Both the position numbers and the translations under genes were made by a program. Positions 1 through 9,274 of a stretch of 26,484 bases of DNA are shown one piece after another. Every line of letters begins with the position of its first letter. Position 1 is the stretch's first letter. The notes beneath the pieces are model-generated. The model had not been told where the DNA came from and made no database searches. It saw nothing but the letters and a program-made list of their open reading frames with translations. This DNA is from Trichomonas tenax (Eukaryota; Parabasalia; Trichomonadida; Trichomonadidae), in contig JALKBU010000736.1 of NCBI GenBank assembly GCA_023091735.1, forward strand, positions 1 to 26,484, in the 5' to 3' direction.

Positions 1-190
1 TTGTAAACGTTCGGGAAATGTTTTATAAAAAATGTACTGACTCATTCTTTACTTAGGAAATAAAAAAATAAATTATTTTAAAAACTGATTAGATTTTATA
101 AAGTCATAATTTTTAAAATAAAATTAATGTTAGTTTTGTAAGTAATTCAAAAATTTATTTTCTATATGGGGGGGAACCTAACTTGTAAAA

Positions 191-703
191 CTATTTTTGT
201 CGTAAATATAATAAAAGAGATGTTCGCAGAACTCGAGGCGAAGACTCGAGGAATGCGAACATCTCATTACTAACTATTGCCCCATCGATAGTGAACGAGA
301 CATATCCGAGTTCTTTCCTAAGCTTTTGTAAATTGGGCTTAACCATTGATGCAAGAGTTATTATAGCACTACGAATTTGATCTCTGTTATATTTGATCAT
401 TCTATTCTTTTTAATTCCTGCTATTCCATTGATAAACATCCTGAAGTCGTCATCTGAAGCAATATTTATGGACATATTTGAGCGTATAACTAAGATTATT
501 ATGTGCTGCACATTGTTATCAGTTTTAATGAGCTCATTCTCTTTGTATGGGTTGCTCTCAACTGGAATTGTGAAGTTGCATATATGATCTGCAAAGAGTG
601 TTGGCTTTCTGCAGTAATTGCATCGAGACCATTTCTTTTCGATAGGCAAAAAGAAGAATTTTAAGCAGTAGCAGTACTGACTAAAGGAATTAGTATAAAA
701 CAT
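191..703 (-). pseudogene. hAT-like transposase N-terminal remnant
   Basis: The reading frame of 170 codons opens with ATG at 703. Its N-terminal half has a zinc-finger-like arrangement (C-x2-C, then H-x-C about ten residues on, after a Trp), compatible with a BED-type finger. A later stretch with Lys/Arg-rich helices leads into SFTIDG near residue 136, which resembles the S-x-T-x-D motif carrying the first catalytic Asp of hAT transposases. A full hAT transposase has 500-700 residues, so the catalytic core and dimerisation domain are missing. The last 23 or so codons read through an unrelated perfect hairpin (217-265), so the protein end is not native. I see no second catalytic Asp, Glu or hAT C-terminal motif downstream. 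Most likely a broken transposon copy; a domesticated zinc-finger protein is possible. Family assignment rests on weak motifs only. Confidence 0.45.
217..265. repeat. Perfect 12-bp hairpin with inner CTCGAG stem
   Basis: The arms GAGATGTTCGCA (217-228) and TGCGAACATCTC (254-265) are exact reverse complements. A 3x3 internal loop follows, then CTCGAG pairs with a second CTCGAG around a seven-base loop. It lies exactly where the transposase-like frame loses similarity to a transposase. It could be a terminator-like structure, a fold-back end or a small insertion. Confidence 0.8.
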
Positions 704-857
704 TCGGTTATTTCATGCCTAGCGGTATTTCATAATCAAAGGTTAGTTCTACCGTGTTTTAAATTTTAAATTTAAAAATCTATATCAAGTACATATACCA
801 GAAATAAAATATAAAAATAATAATAATTAAAATAATAAATATTTCTTTATCCAATAA

Positions 858-1229
858 ATGTCAAGTTATATATATCAGTATTCTTTTCCAGAGAGATTAC
901 AAAAGTTGTTTAATACAGATGCTAAATTTAAAAATACTGATAAAGATCCTGAATATATTACTTTGCCATATGATGTTAAATTTATACCGTATTGTGATAC
1001 AGTTATACAGAATAATAGATCTTCACATTTAACTAAGAATTACTTTTATAGTGAATTTGAAGATAAGATTTATTATATTAATTATTATATGAATAAAGTA
1101 ACTGTATTAAAACAGAACTGTCATAATAATTATATATTATATGGTGATGACGGCAAAGGACATTATATTAATCCATATAAAAGGTATTGTAACTTTAAGG
1201 AATGTTTAAATAGCTATATACAAAAATAA
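858..1229 (+). CDS. Hypothetical protein, 123 aa
   Basis: The frame starts at ATG 858 and stops with TAA at 1227-1229. It encodes a Tyr/Asn/Lys-rich protein with no signal peptide, no membrane segment and no motif I recognise. Four or five Cys are spread through the second half and could form a small disulfide or metal site, but the spacing matches no known finger. The frame is open for 123 codons in DNA where stops are frequent by chance (about 75-80% AT here), which supports coding. A 5' flank of alternating A/T offers no clear TCA initiator near the ATG. It lies between a transposase remnant and a minisatellite, so it may be cargo of a decayed element or a lineage-specific gene. Function unknown. 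Confidence 0.5.
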   Translation: MSSYIYQYSFPERLQKLFNTDAKFKNTDKDPEYITLPYDVKFIPYCDTVIQNNRSSHLTKNYFYSEFEDKIYYINYYMNKVTVLKQNCHNNYILYGDDGKGHYINPYKRYCNFKECLNSYIQK

Positions 1230-1513
1230 TAATATATTTCTTAATTAATTATCATAACCAAAATATATTTTTTAAACAGTTCTATACCAAGCATACACAG
1301 TAATGTACGGTGGCATGTAATCTGTTCCGGAACCTGTGTTATAAGTAAATATATTTACAAAAATAATATTAATATATTTCAGGAATTATGATAAATCAAC
1401 GAATAATCCATAAAAATTGAAAACGAATTAGAAAATAAGAAAATTTTAAGATGACAATATAGGTAAAACAAAAAATTTTCATATGGTTGTCAAAAAATAG
1501 CATCTTCCAAAAG

Positions 1514-1631
1514 GCGTGCTTTCAGTTAGTTTGTAGTGACGGAGCTTGTTTGGCTATGTTTTGTAATGACCGAGCGTGATTTCAGCTACTTTGTAGTGAC
1601 TGAGCTTGTTTTCAGTTACTTTGAAGTGTAG
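1514..1631. repeat. Minisatellite, about four 30-bp units
   Basis: Four head-to-tail units start at 1514, 1544, 1574 and 1604 (the last has 28 bases). All share the frame GC(G/T)TG-n-TT...TTTGTA(G/A)TGAC(N)GA. Units 1, 3 and 4 are closest and unit 2 is the most diverged. No continuous reading frame crosses all four on the plus strand (unit 1 has a TAG), so this is a DNA repeat and not a repeat protein. Confidence 0.8.
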
Positions 1632-2840
1632 TTGGATATAAAAAATAATTATGTCACTTTTCTTCCACCAAATAATGTTTTCAATGATTTTACTTCTAAT
1701 ATATTATCATAATAATTTTTTACCCGAAAACATTATGTTTAACGATGTTTTTTACAAAATTCATTTCAAAATGAAATTGTTGATTATATTCATAAAAGAG
1801 GCATAAGTATCAATAACACATATGCTTCTGTCTTTTGGAAGCTATTGGTGCATCTTATTCAACAATGTTTTAAATATTTAAAATTATTGCATCATATCAA
1901 TGCTATATCTGATTGAACACAATTAAATCTCTAGCCTATATATACATATTTTTAAAATTTATGTATCAAACACATATTTTGAAAGTAATATTAAAATTAT
2001 CTAAGTGATGTAGAGGGTATACTATGTGTTTGACAATTGAAACAGACACAGCACAGAAAATAATTTCGATATCCGCTACGAATAGTTCGCCTTCTTGCTT
2101 AGAAGTATTAGTTCGAGAAAAAAACGCGACTTTCAAAGAGGTTATTTTTCCCCTATGATTTATTTACTTTTTCATGGCAATATTTCGATAATAACTTAAT
2201 GCAGTATTGTAAAACATGTAACCGGAGCATTGTACGAAATCATAAACAGATTTTTCAACAATCTGATGAAAATCCAACAATTTTCCCATAATAAGACATT
2301 CGGTAGAGCACATAGAGATCCATTACATTTCAATGACTTTGAGATCAACCGATAAAACCCATAGCGTGTCAAAGATTCATTTTGCAAATATATCATAAAA
2401 TCGATATGCAGCTGTTTGGTTGAAGAAAAACAATTGAATACTCTTACCCGACCATCTGTCATAATCGTCACAAATCATTGACATTCACTTTCCGGAAATA
2501 TTTCAACTTTTTGTTCAATATTTTGAGCACAAGCATAGCTGCCAAAGGTCAATAATAAAAATGAGAATCTGGTAAAATATTGAATTCTTGACAAAGTGAT
2601 ATATTTTGAAAAGTTTACAAAAAGTAACTTTTCTAAAATGGTTCACTTTTATATCAAGAATGGAAATATTCGTAAAATTTCGAATATTGAATGAGTTAAT
2701 TGAAATTATCAAAAAATCAAACTTGTCGTAAATTTACTCTTTATAGAATACAGATAATAAAATCGTGCTTTTAGAATTGAATTATCATTCAAACTCTTCT
2801 TTTGAATATTTTTCAATTATTAATCTCATTTTGCACAAAG
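1632..2840. other. Intergenic AT-rich stretch, no convincing gene
   Basis: Two short open frames exist: a 44-codon ATG frame at 2024-2158 (plus) and a frame ending at 2196 whose first ATG is at 2462 (minus, 88 codons). Neither has a recognisable motif or a TCA initiator. The first has somewhat protein-like codon choice and may be a gene fragment. I see no RNA gene. Confidence 0.5.
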
Positions 2841-2841
2841 A
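2828..2841 (+). promoter_or_regulatory. Inr-like start site of the Myb gene
   Basis: TCATTTT has its central A at 2828, 13 bases before the ATG at 2841. This fits the trichomonad initiator (TCA+1 followed by pyrimidine, then A/T) and the very short 5' leaders of these organisms. It argues against translation from any upstream codon such as the TTG at 2802. Confidence 0.6.
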
Positions 2842-3317
2842 TGAAAGATTTCGATGATTACTACGTGATGCCGAAGCACAAGCACAACAAGTGGAGGCCT
2901 GAGGAAGACGCTGCTTTAGTGAGACTCGTTTCAGGAAGTCAAGAAATCGATTGGAATTTTATTGCCGAGAAAATGATCAATAGGAACCCAAGACAATGCA
3001 AGGAAAGATGGTTTTACTATCTTTGCCCTGATGTCAACAATGGTGTTTGGTCAAAGGAAGATGACAAGCTTCTGAAATTGAAAGTTTCCGAATTAGGAAC
3101 GAAATGGCAGAAGATTGCAAAGTTTTTCAAAGGTAGAACAAACACAAACTGCAAAAACAGATGGCTTGCGATGAAGCGTGAAGAGGAGAAACTCAAGAGT
3201 ATGGGCAACCGCGCTGAAATCAATCTGGATACCCTCGGCGATGATTTCTTCCAGGCCATCAACATGAGTGAAGATTGGGATATTCTTGGAGGTATCCTTT
3301 CAATGGAACTGTTCTAG
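2841..3317 (+). CDS. Myb-like R2R3 DNA-binding protein
   Basis: A small nuclear transcription-factor-type protein of 158 residues consisting almost entirely of two Myb repeats. Repeat 1 (about residues 17-68) shows W-R-P-E-E-D, then D-W-N-F-I-A, then Q-C-K-E-R-W. Repeat 2 (about 69-118) shows V-W-S-K-E-D-D, K-W-Q-K-I-A and N-C-K-N-R-W, so all three helix-core Trp positions are kept in each repeat. The third helix of each, with NPRQCKERW and TNTNCKNRW, is the DNA-recognition helix. The C-terminal 40 residues are acidic and could contact partners. Trichomonads encode very many such short two-repeat Myb proteins, some regulating adhesin genes through TAACGA-type sites; the target of this one is unknown. 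The start was placed at ATG 2841 because an Inr-like TCATTTT lies 13 bases upstream and the codons before it contain no other ATG. Confidence 0.93.
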   Translation: MKDFDDYYVMPKHKHNKWRPEEDAALVRLVSGSQEIDWNFIAEKMINRNPRQCKERWFYYLCPDVNNGVWSKEDDKLLKLKVSELGTKWQKIAKFFKGRTNTNCKNRWLAMKREEEKLKSMGNRAEINLDTLGDDFFQAINMSEDWDILGGILSMELF

Positions 3318-5850
3318 AAGAATATTTCCATTGGATCAGATGCAGCAAGTGCTGTATCTTATTTCATAGTCACTAAATAATTAATTTCATCTCGGTAAAA
3401 TATAAAATTTTTTTAATTGAAAATATTCGATTATTAAATTGACCATAAGCGCGTGCAATTAATAGCTATGGACTTGGAATATCATATAATCAATGTAATA
3501 GCGAAATCTAACGATAATAATTTGAAAATTAAATTAATTATGTGTAAGATAAATTGAAAATCTGAGATTAGATTTATACTTGATTAGTTTGAGTGATGAT
3601 AAAGAAGTTCATCGAGAAATTTGATTATGAAAAAATTTGAAAAATGTAGTTAATTTTTGGATTAAAACAATTAATGGAATAATTATATCAACAATTATTG
3701 GATTTAATTGTGCAATCATTTAGCATTTTAATTAATGTTGCAATTGGAATTCCGAGTTCAATTTGCAATAGAAAACTGATAAAAATCAGCGGTAGGATAT
3801 AAATTATCAAATAATATCATATCTTACTGCGTATTTTTTAAAAAAGAAGCCATAATGCTAAAAATAAAGCGAACAAAGAGTCCTTGAAAAATGGCCAAAA
3901 AGTCTTTTTCCGTCTGAAAAAATTGAAGGAAACTAACGTATTGAATGACCATCAGATCAAAACCTTTATGAATATGTATAGATATAGAGGAATTGTAAGA
4001 CCACACATCAAAAAATTAAAATATTTCATTTTGTGTGAAATAAATTTCTTAATTTGCAATCATCATATCTAACCGCTTGAAATCTATAACTATAGTAGCA
4101 ATGCATAGTTCACGCTGGTACATAAATATTTTTAAAATATTTGATACAAAAATATGATTTTTGAGTTTTTTCTTTATTTAAACTTTCCCATATTAAGTAT
4201 AATCATTGCATAGCAGTAACTGCTTATTGTTGTCGTGGGAAATGGTATCAATTCCAAATGATTTCGTTGTTGGAGCATTGTCACATATTGCCTAGTATAT
4301 ATGGTTTCATATGTTTGTTTTAGTATATTTGATGCATTAAAGTCATTGGTAGTGCTCATTTTTCACATGAATTCAAGGGAGTTGATTATTTCATCGTAGC
4401 TGTAGAGTTGACGTCTATTTTGCCAATACATCTGGAATAGAAATAAGAGTACGTCTAACTGAACGACATTAATGATATGTTTATCTCAGCTTTATTATAA
4501 AAAGATTTGATGCACGCAAAAATGAAAGAACTTATAATTTGAGTTTCCCAAATGTGCATCATGAAGAATGTATCAATTGGCATATATATACACTGCATTT
4601 TTATTTTTGAAAAATCTTTTTTGTTCTTCTTTTTTATATGAAGTTCATCAATCTGATTTTGTTATCATTGTGATATTTGTAGTTTCTATGCGCTGCATTT
4701 GTGATCTACTGGTTCGCAAAAGATTTCTCGAATCACTCTGATTTCATTCATGTACTTCATTGAATTTAATCAATGATTTTCAGGATAACCATGGACTCAG
4801 CTACTAAATGAAAACATAATGAAACGCAGTTACTGTTGATTGAGCTCTAATGGATTTTGAAAATAATCATTGACGTCAACTTTGCTTTGAGAAAAATCAC
4901 CTTTGGCCCTATATTAGATTACTTGATACAGTGTGAAAGGGCACATATTGAGATATATTTCAGTTTTCCAAAATGGAAAATTTTGTCATGTAAGCAGATT
5001 TATGACATATAAATTTAACGCTTAATATTTAAAAAAATTAAATATGGATGAGCGAATTGGCCCATTTTTGCCAATTCGCTAAAATCGCAGACCAAATTCG
5101 CGCTGAAAAATAGCATTGCTGTGACAATTTTTTAGGAATTATATTTGTATCCTAAAATATCACCTGGTAGATATACCATTAGCATTTGTGATTATAATTT
5201 CATAACATTAAAGCTAAAATCAAAAGATTTGATTTTATTTAAAATTAATCTTGGGTTTTTGAACCTACAAACGAGTGATTTTTAATGCACAATAGTTTGC
5301 AGCGTCAATCTTAAGTTATTCATAATAAATTGAGTTTTTCTCAAGAGCTTCTCGATAAATCTATGCTTTTTCTTAGTTGTTTATTATCTAAATGAAATGT
5401 GCAATATGAAAATCATATAGCGCATTAGCGAATTTAGCGAACTCGTAGTGCATGCGTTGAGCTATTAAATTTTGAATAGAAAATTGTGTCACTTTCCCTC
5501 TAATTACACAGGAGCTATATTAATTATCGAGTGAAAATATGTGATAATATGGGGGAGAAATTGCTATAAAGGGTATTCCGGTTGTTTCAATAAAAGGGGG
5601 ATTTGAAAATAATAAGGGAACTTTTATTATAGGGGTTCGATAAAATAATGAGGTATAGTGATCACAATAATTGGATCGTGAACTTTACAAAAACTTTTGA
5701 GAAACTTGAAAACGTATTTTCCAAAATAATGCACAAAAGATATTGGTGAGTATAATTCAGTAAAGAAATTTGGAACGCTTTATTTTTTGAATAAGTCGTG
5801 AAAAATATTATTAGTTCATTATATTCTCTTTATTATTTCCAACTATTTGA
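3318..5850. other. Gene-poor 2.5-kb AT-rich spacer
   Basis: Short open frames at 3884-4072 (plus, opening with TTG) and 4174-4359 (minus, ATG, 61 codons) lack motifs, and I consider them chance or decayed. Around 5051-5080 there is a hairpin, and TGTCATGTAAG (4984) and TGACATATAAA (5003) are copies of a motif that recurs elsewhere in the window. I recognise nothing else. Confidence 0.5.
5051..5080. repeat. 11-bp perfect inverted repeat
   Basis: AGCGAATTGGC (5051-5061) and GCCAATTCGCT (5070-5080) are exact reverse complements around an eight-base loop. A diverged partner of the first arm with its flank (GGATGAGCG then TTGG) recurs near 6719 in the inserted part of the TIR element. Confidence 0.7.
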
Positions 5851-6017
5851 GGCTCCACTTTTTTTCTCGTTGACCTTTTTGAGTTTTGCGATTTTTAACG
5901 AGTAAACCCCTTCCTGGACGAATCTGATGAAACATTTACGTGCTTTTTGTGGGTGCTGATTCTAGTGGTGCAATCTGTTTCATGATCTTATATTACTTAA
6001 TCATGATATGATTACAA

Positions 6018-6056
6018 GCAGAAACCCATTACAAATCATTAATGGGCTTCTGTTAT
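6018..6056. repeat. Internal hairpin of the TIR element
   Basis: AGAAACCCATTA pairs with TAATGGGCTTCT around an eight-base loop (11 of 12 positions). The same hairpin is kept in copy B near 18624-18664, so it is an ancestral part of the element and not a chance fold. Confidence 0.6.
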
Positions 6057-6159
6057 GAATCTCTTTGATGATTATAATAACTACATCTCACTATTATAGC
6101 GTTCACTCGCTTATTTTTGCAAGAGTTCCCCTAGAAAAATCAAAAAATAGAAAAGAAAA

Positions 6160-6237
6160 AATACGCCACGCGCAGGAGTCAAACGGCATTCCTTTGCTCA
6201 TGCATCGAGCATACATAAAGTTATGCTACCTCAAGTT
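6160..6237 (-). other. tRNA-like / Pol III promoter-like block in copy A
   Basis: On the minus strand this block reads TAGCATAACT (A-box-like), then about 45 bases later GTTTGACTCC (B-box-like), then a T run. A four-pair D-arm (GCAT with ATGT) and a five-pair anticodon-like arm (TGCTC/GAGCA around GATGCAT) can be drawn, but neither the T-stem nor the acceptor stem pairs. It is therefore not a functional tRNA; at most a tRNA-derived promoter. Confidence 0.3.
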
Positions 6238-7329
6238 CACACAAAATTTGCTCATTGGTAACATTACATATCAAATTTTCGACTTTACATGACAAATATC
6301 AGATAATATATGTCAAAAATGGTGACTTTCATTATTTTACATGTCAAAATTCGCTGAAATCTCATGGAGGCATAGAGATCCTCAAGTTAAATAGACAAGC
6401 AAATGCTATTCTCATACTCAGCGCCCCTGAAAAGCACCAATTTCGTATTAATATAAATGGAAATACTAAATAAGTTAAATTATTGCTTTTTTAAAAATAC
6501 AAAAACAGAGTTTCATATTCTTAATATAATAATATATAATCACACTGTTTATGAATGTATTAATTACAATTGATTTTGTTAATATATTAATAAATTCTGC
6601 GTTTTAATATAGGCTACATCTATATTATTAACATGCAGTTATACCTACAATAGATAAGAGAAGAGCTTCCATCATCTTAAAAATACAAGATAGTGTTTGT
6701 TTAAGCAAAATCATATTGGATGAGCGGCTTGGTCTTTGTTTGCAGAGATATTATTGATACCACTGTAAACAGAACCCAAGAAAGGCACATAAATATTTTA
6801 TCAGATCAGATCTGATCTATAAGGGGTCACTCGTTAAAAATCACAAAACTCAAAAGAGTAAACGAGAAAAAAAATTCAAGGCATTTTAAAAAAAAATAAC
6901 AAAAAGTATCGCTTTGGAGCTTTTTAACATCATAAATCGGACTTGCATATGTAATCTTATTGAAGTATAAGATTAAAAATGGATTTTTCCAAACAAATTG
7001 AATTTCAAAAAAAATGTATCGCCTTATTTTTGTCTTATATTATTGTCAATCTAAATTATAGCAGATTGATTATATCATAACTCCGATAATTTTGATTTTT
7101 GCGATCAATTCATAATTTTTCATACAATATGGATATATCTCCTTCATTCTTTGCCATATTATTCTGCATCCATATTGAAACATATAGGCAATATTTTTAT
7201 GGTTGCAATCAGTTTGTGGAACAACTTCCCATAACCAAGATTTTTATTGAAAACCCCTACGTTTTGTTAAATATTTTGAGACTTGAACAACCATCGAGTT
7301 TGCGGGTCACTTTTTGTACGTTATTTATG

Positions 7330-7379
7330 TTTTTTCCCCATTGGGGGAAAAAAAATCGTGGGCGGAGGCAAAGCCTCCG
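7330..7379. repeat. Two adjacent strong hairpins
   Basis: TTTTTTCCCC (7330-7339) pairs with GGGGAAAAAA (7344-7353). Ten bases later CGGAGGC (7363-7369) pairs with GCCTCCG (7373-7379) around AAA. The second stem is pure G/C-rich DNA in an AT-rich neighbourhood. Confidence 0.75.
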
Positions 7380-7480
7380 GCCACATGACAAACACAAATA
7401 AATGAACTAAAAATTATGAACTTATCAAAAAGCAAAAATAGCGTTGATTTATTACATTACAAACAATAAAACTAAGAAAT

Positions 7481-7641
7481 CCTCATTTTTGTGGCCAATG
7501 GCTCTCAAATTCCCCAAAATCCCCATTTGCAGTATTGAAATTGAGCGTCACTTTTCCAAAAAAAGAGCCCCCCAACTAAAAATGAGTGGCCGGTATTCAA
7601 TTTTGTGTCACCTTTTGTGGAAATTGAGAGGACAAATGAGG
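7481..7641. repeat. Imperfect inverted-repeat unit, about 160 bp
   Basis: The left arm (7481-7513, CCTCATTT... CTCTCAAATTCC) and right arm (7619-7641, GGAAATTGAGAG... AATGAGG) are inverted. The left arm carries about ten extra bases in the middle. Inside, GTATTGAAATTGAGCGTCAC and GTATTCAATTTTGTGTCAC resemble each other. It is possibly a decayed miniature element. Confidence 0.4.
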
Positions 7642-8494
7642 AAAGGTATTTAGTTTTTTTTTTTTTTTTTTTGAAATTGACACCATGAATTTGTGGTGTA
7701 TTTCCTCATCTAATGTATGATTCCCTACTGTAAAAAGTTTCTCCCATTTTCCAAAAAAAGCACTTTTTATGTAAGATATAATTTTTCCCCCATATGGGAA
7801 ATGGAAAAAATCCCGATGGTCGATTAGATTTTTCAATGAAATTTTTGCGTAATTTAACAAAAATAAATAATGGGATACACTTTATTTTAAATAGAATACA
7901 TTTCTACATCATTAATTCGATTTGTACAATTATTTTCTGACAATCTTTGACAAATAAAATATATTTCAAAATTTACTTGACAAATATTCATTTTACTTGA
8001 CAAACGAGACCGTTTACTATTTAATGATGGCCTCACTCATATTCTGATTTGAGGTGAATATCATGAAGTAAATGCTGCTTACAGCAGTTCAAACATAAAT
8101 AAATACTCAGCTGCAGCGAATTTGCTTAGTTTTTCTCGAGAAAGCACCGCAAATTATTGGATTTTATACCCCAAATCAATATTGAGCATCCTAAACTAGC
8201 TTGGCATGTCATACTTTTAGTTGCATTCTCTCAAATACTATCTCTTGATCCTTAAATCCCTATAATCTAGACTTCAATAATTATTGTTTAACATTCATGT
8301 TTAGATTATTTCCCAACTTACCCGAGCACACCACAAAAGTCGAACTTCTCAAGAATTTTCCTATCTTTCAATGCACATTGCATATTTATTCTTTTAATCT
8401 TTTCTTTGTCTTTGTTATTTAGTAAATATATGCTTATTGTAGTATTTTTAATCAAAATCAACTTTACAAAAAAGATAGCTATAGAAAGATTCTA

Positions 8495-8710
8495 TTAAAA
8501 ATAATAGGAGCGCAAAATTGAAAACTTTGTCTTTTCAATTCCTTTCAATTTTGCGAGCCTATTATTTTGAGGACTATAGATTTTTATAATTTCCGGGTCA
8601 AACGGCATTATAAAGGGTCCTTGGGTCGTTCCTTCCGCAATCCTTGAAAATGTTGAGTTCGCGGCCAAAAAGTGCCTAATTCCCACATCCATAAATAAAA
8701 CAAACAGCAT
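8495..8710 (-). pseudogene. Unidentified ORF fragment, 71 codons
   Basis: The frame opens at ATG 8710. Its first 45 or so codons have higher GC and protein-like composition (a stretch with FLAANSTFSRIAEG, then PFIMPFDPEIIK), while the last 25 codons merely read through the inverted repeat at 8499-8567. I do not recognise the family. No upstream exon or continuation is visible on the minus strand beyond 8710, where stops resume. Most likely the remaining piece of a gene, cut by the inverted repeat. It is not likely to be expressed as a complete protein. Confidence 0.35.
8499..8567. repeat. 25-bp inverted repeat, 23 of 25 matched
   Basis: The arms at 8499-8523 and 8543-8567 pair (AAATAATAGG... 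GCAAAATTGAAA with TTTCAATTTTGC... CCTATTATTT). Only two adjacent positions differ, and the loop is 19 bases. It abuts the broken frame at 8495-8710, as the hairpin at 217-265 abuts the hAT remnant. Confidence 0.75.
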
Positions 8711-8774
8711 CAGATATACTAACAGTTTATAAACTTTTGAATTTTTATAAATCTTGCCAAATAATGAATCTTTA

Positions 8775-8893
8775 TTGACATGTAGAGTTGCAATATTGTC
8801 TTGTAAATAGAAATAATGTCATGTAAATCATATATAAATGCCATGTAAATCATATATAAATGCCATGTAAATCGCAATAAATGTCATGTAAAG
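8775..8893. repeat. Minisatellite of TG(T/C)CATGTAAA units
   Basis: Five to six units of 20-22 bases start near 8776, 8797, 8817, 8839, 8861 and 8882. The core is TGNCATGTAAAT followed by an A/T-rich filler such as CATATATAAA. The two central units are nearly identical. The core word also occurs singly in many spacers of the window. Confidence 0.75.
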
Positions 8894-9274
8894 AATGAAG
8901 CGCTCCAAAAAAAAATCGAATTCCAAGCAGAGCTCACGCTCCTATGGAGGAAAAGCTCTTAAAAGCACGATAATCTAAACTATTTTGCGGGTTTGGATCA
9001 CTTTTTATCGTAAATCTATATTATTATGCGAAAACACGTCATAGATTTTGTCGCATTGAAAAGTTAAAAAAATGAATAATATTATTCCCTTTTATATGTA
9101 GAACACAGAATTGCATGAAATTTCACTTCTTTGGTAGATCATTTGAAATATGGTGTCCATGCGTCACCTATATTCCAGATTTTGGTTCAACTTAAATAAA
9201 ACTATTTATGACGCGATTTGGAATTGTATTTTCTTTCAATGTTCGACTCAGAATTTTTATTTTTTCCAAAATCA

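Larger units (their letters stand above)
5851..6882 (+). mobile_element. TIR element copy A (non-autonomous DNA transposon)
   Basis: The copy starts with GGCTCCAC and ends with TTCAAGGC. The first about 60 bases (5851-5910) and last about 60 bases (6823-6882) are inverted repeats sharing TTTTTTTCTCGTT, TTTGAGTTTTG and GATTTTTAACGAGT blocks. The interior matches copy B at 18162-18836 in opposite orientation over nearly all of its length, except that copy A has about 350 extra bases (roughly 6439-6788) inserted after GAAAAGCAC. No transposase is encoded. Two overlapping open frames inside (about 6065-6473) are conserved only because the DNA is conserved. Flanking bases show no clear target duplication, so the insertion is old. 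Each TIR itself has CTCGTT and AACGAG and can fold back. Confidence 0.85.
6883..8494. other. Gene-free repeat-rich spacer
   Basis: No open frame here has a recognisable motif. The stretch holds hairpins at 7330-7379, a mirror-like A/C-rich block at 7481-7641 bounded by imperfect inverted arms, and a run of 19 T at 7654-7672. TTTCCAAAAAAAG occurs twice (near 7555 and 7750), and TTTACTTGACAAA-type words occur near 7970-8005. It looks like layered remnants of small elements. Confidence 0.45.

Noticed and set aside
1514..1631. CRISPR array
   Set aside because: Units are contiguous without unique spacers and this is eukaryotic nuclear DNA.
2802..2840. Upstream extension of the Myb protein from TTG 2802
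   Set aside because: There is no ATG and the TCA initiator at 2826-2828 would lie inside it.
3509..3516. TAACGATA, a Myb recognition-like site, downstream of the Myb gene
   Set aside because: A single short AT-rich match 190 bases after the stop is not significant.
6160..6237. Functional tRNA gene
   Set aside because: T-stem and acceptor stem do not pair and position 33 is not T; kept only as a promoter-like relic.
6065..6473. Open frames in copy A with a match in copy B at 18206-18433, suggesting a conserved protein
   Set aside because: The match is explained by DNA copies of one TIR element; the frames have no start context, end in TIR or inserted DNA, and carry no domain.
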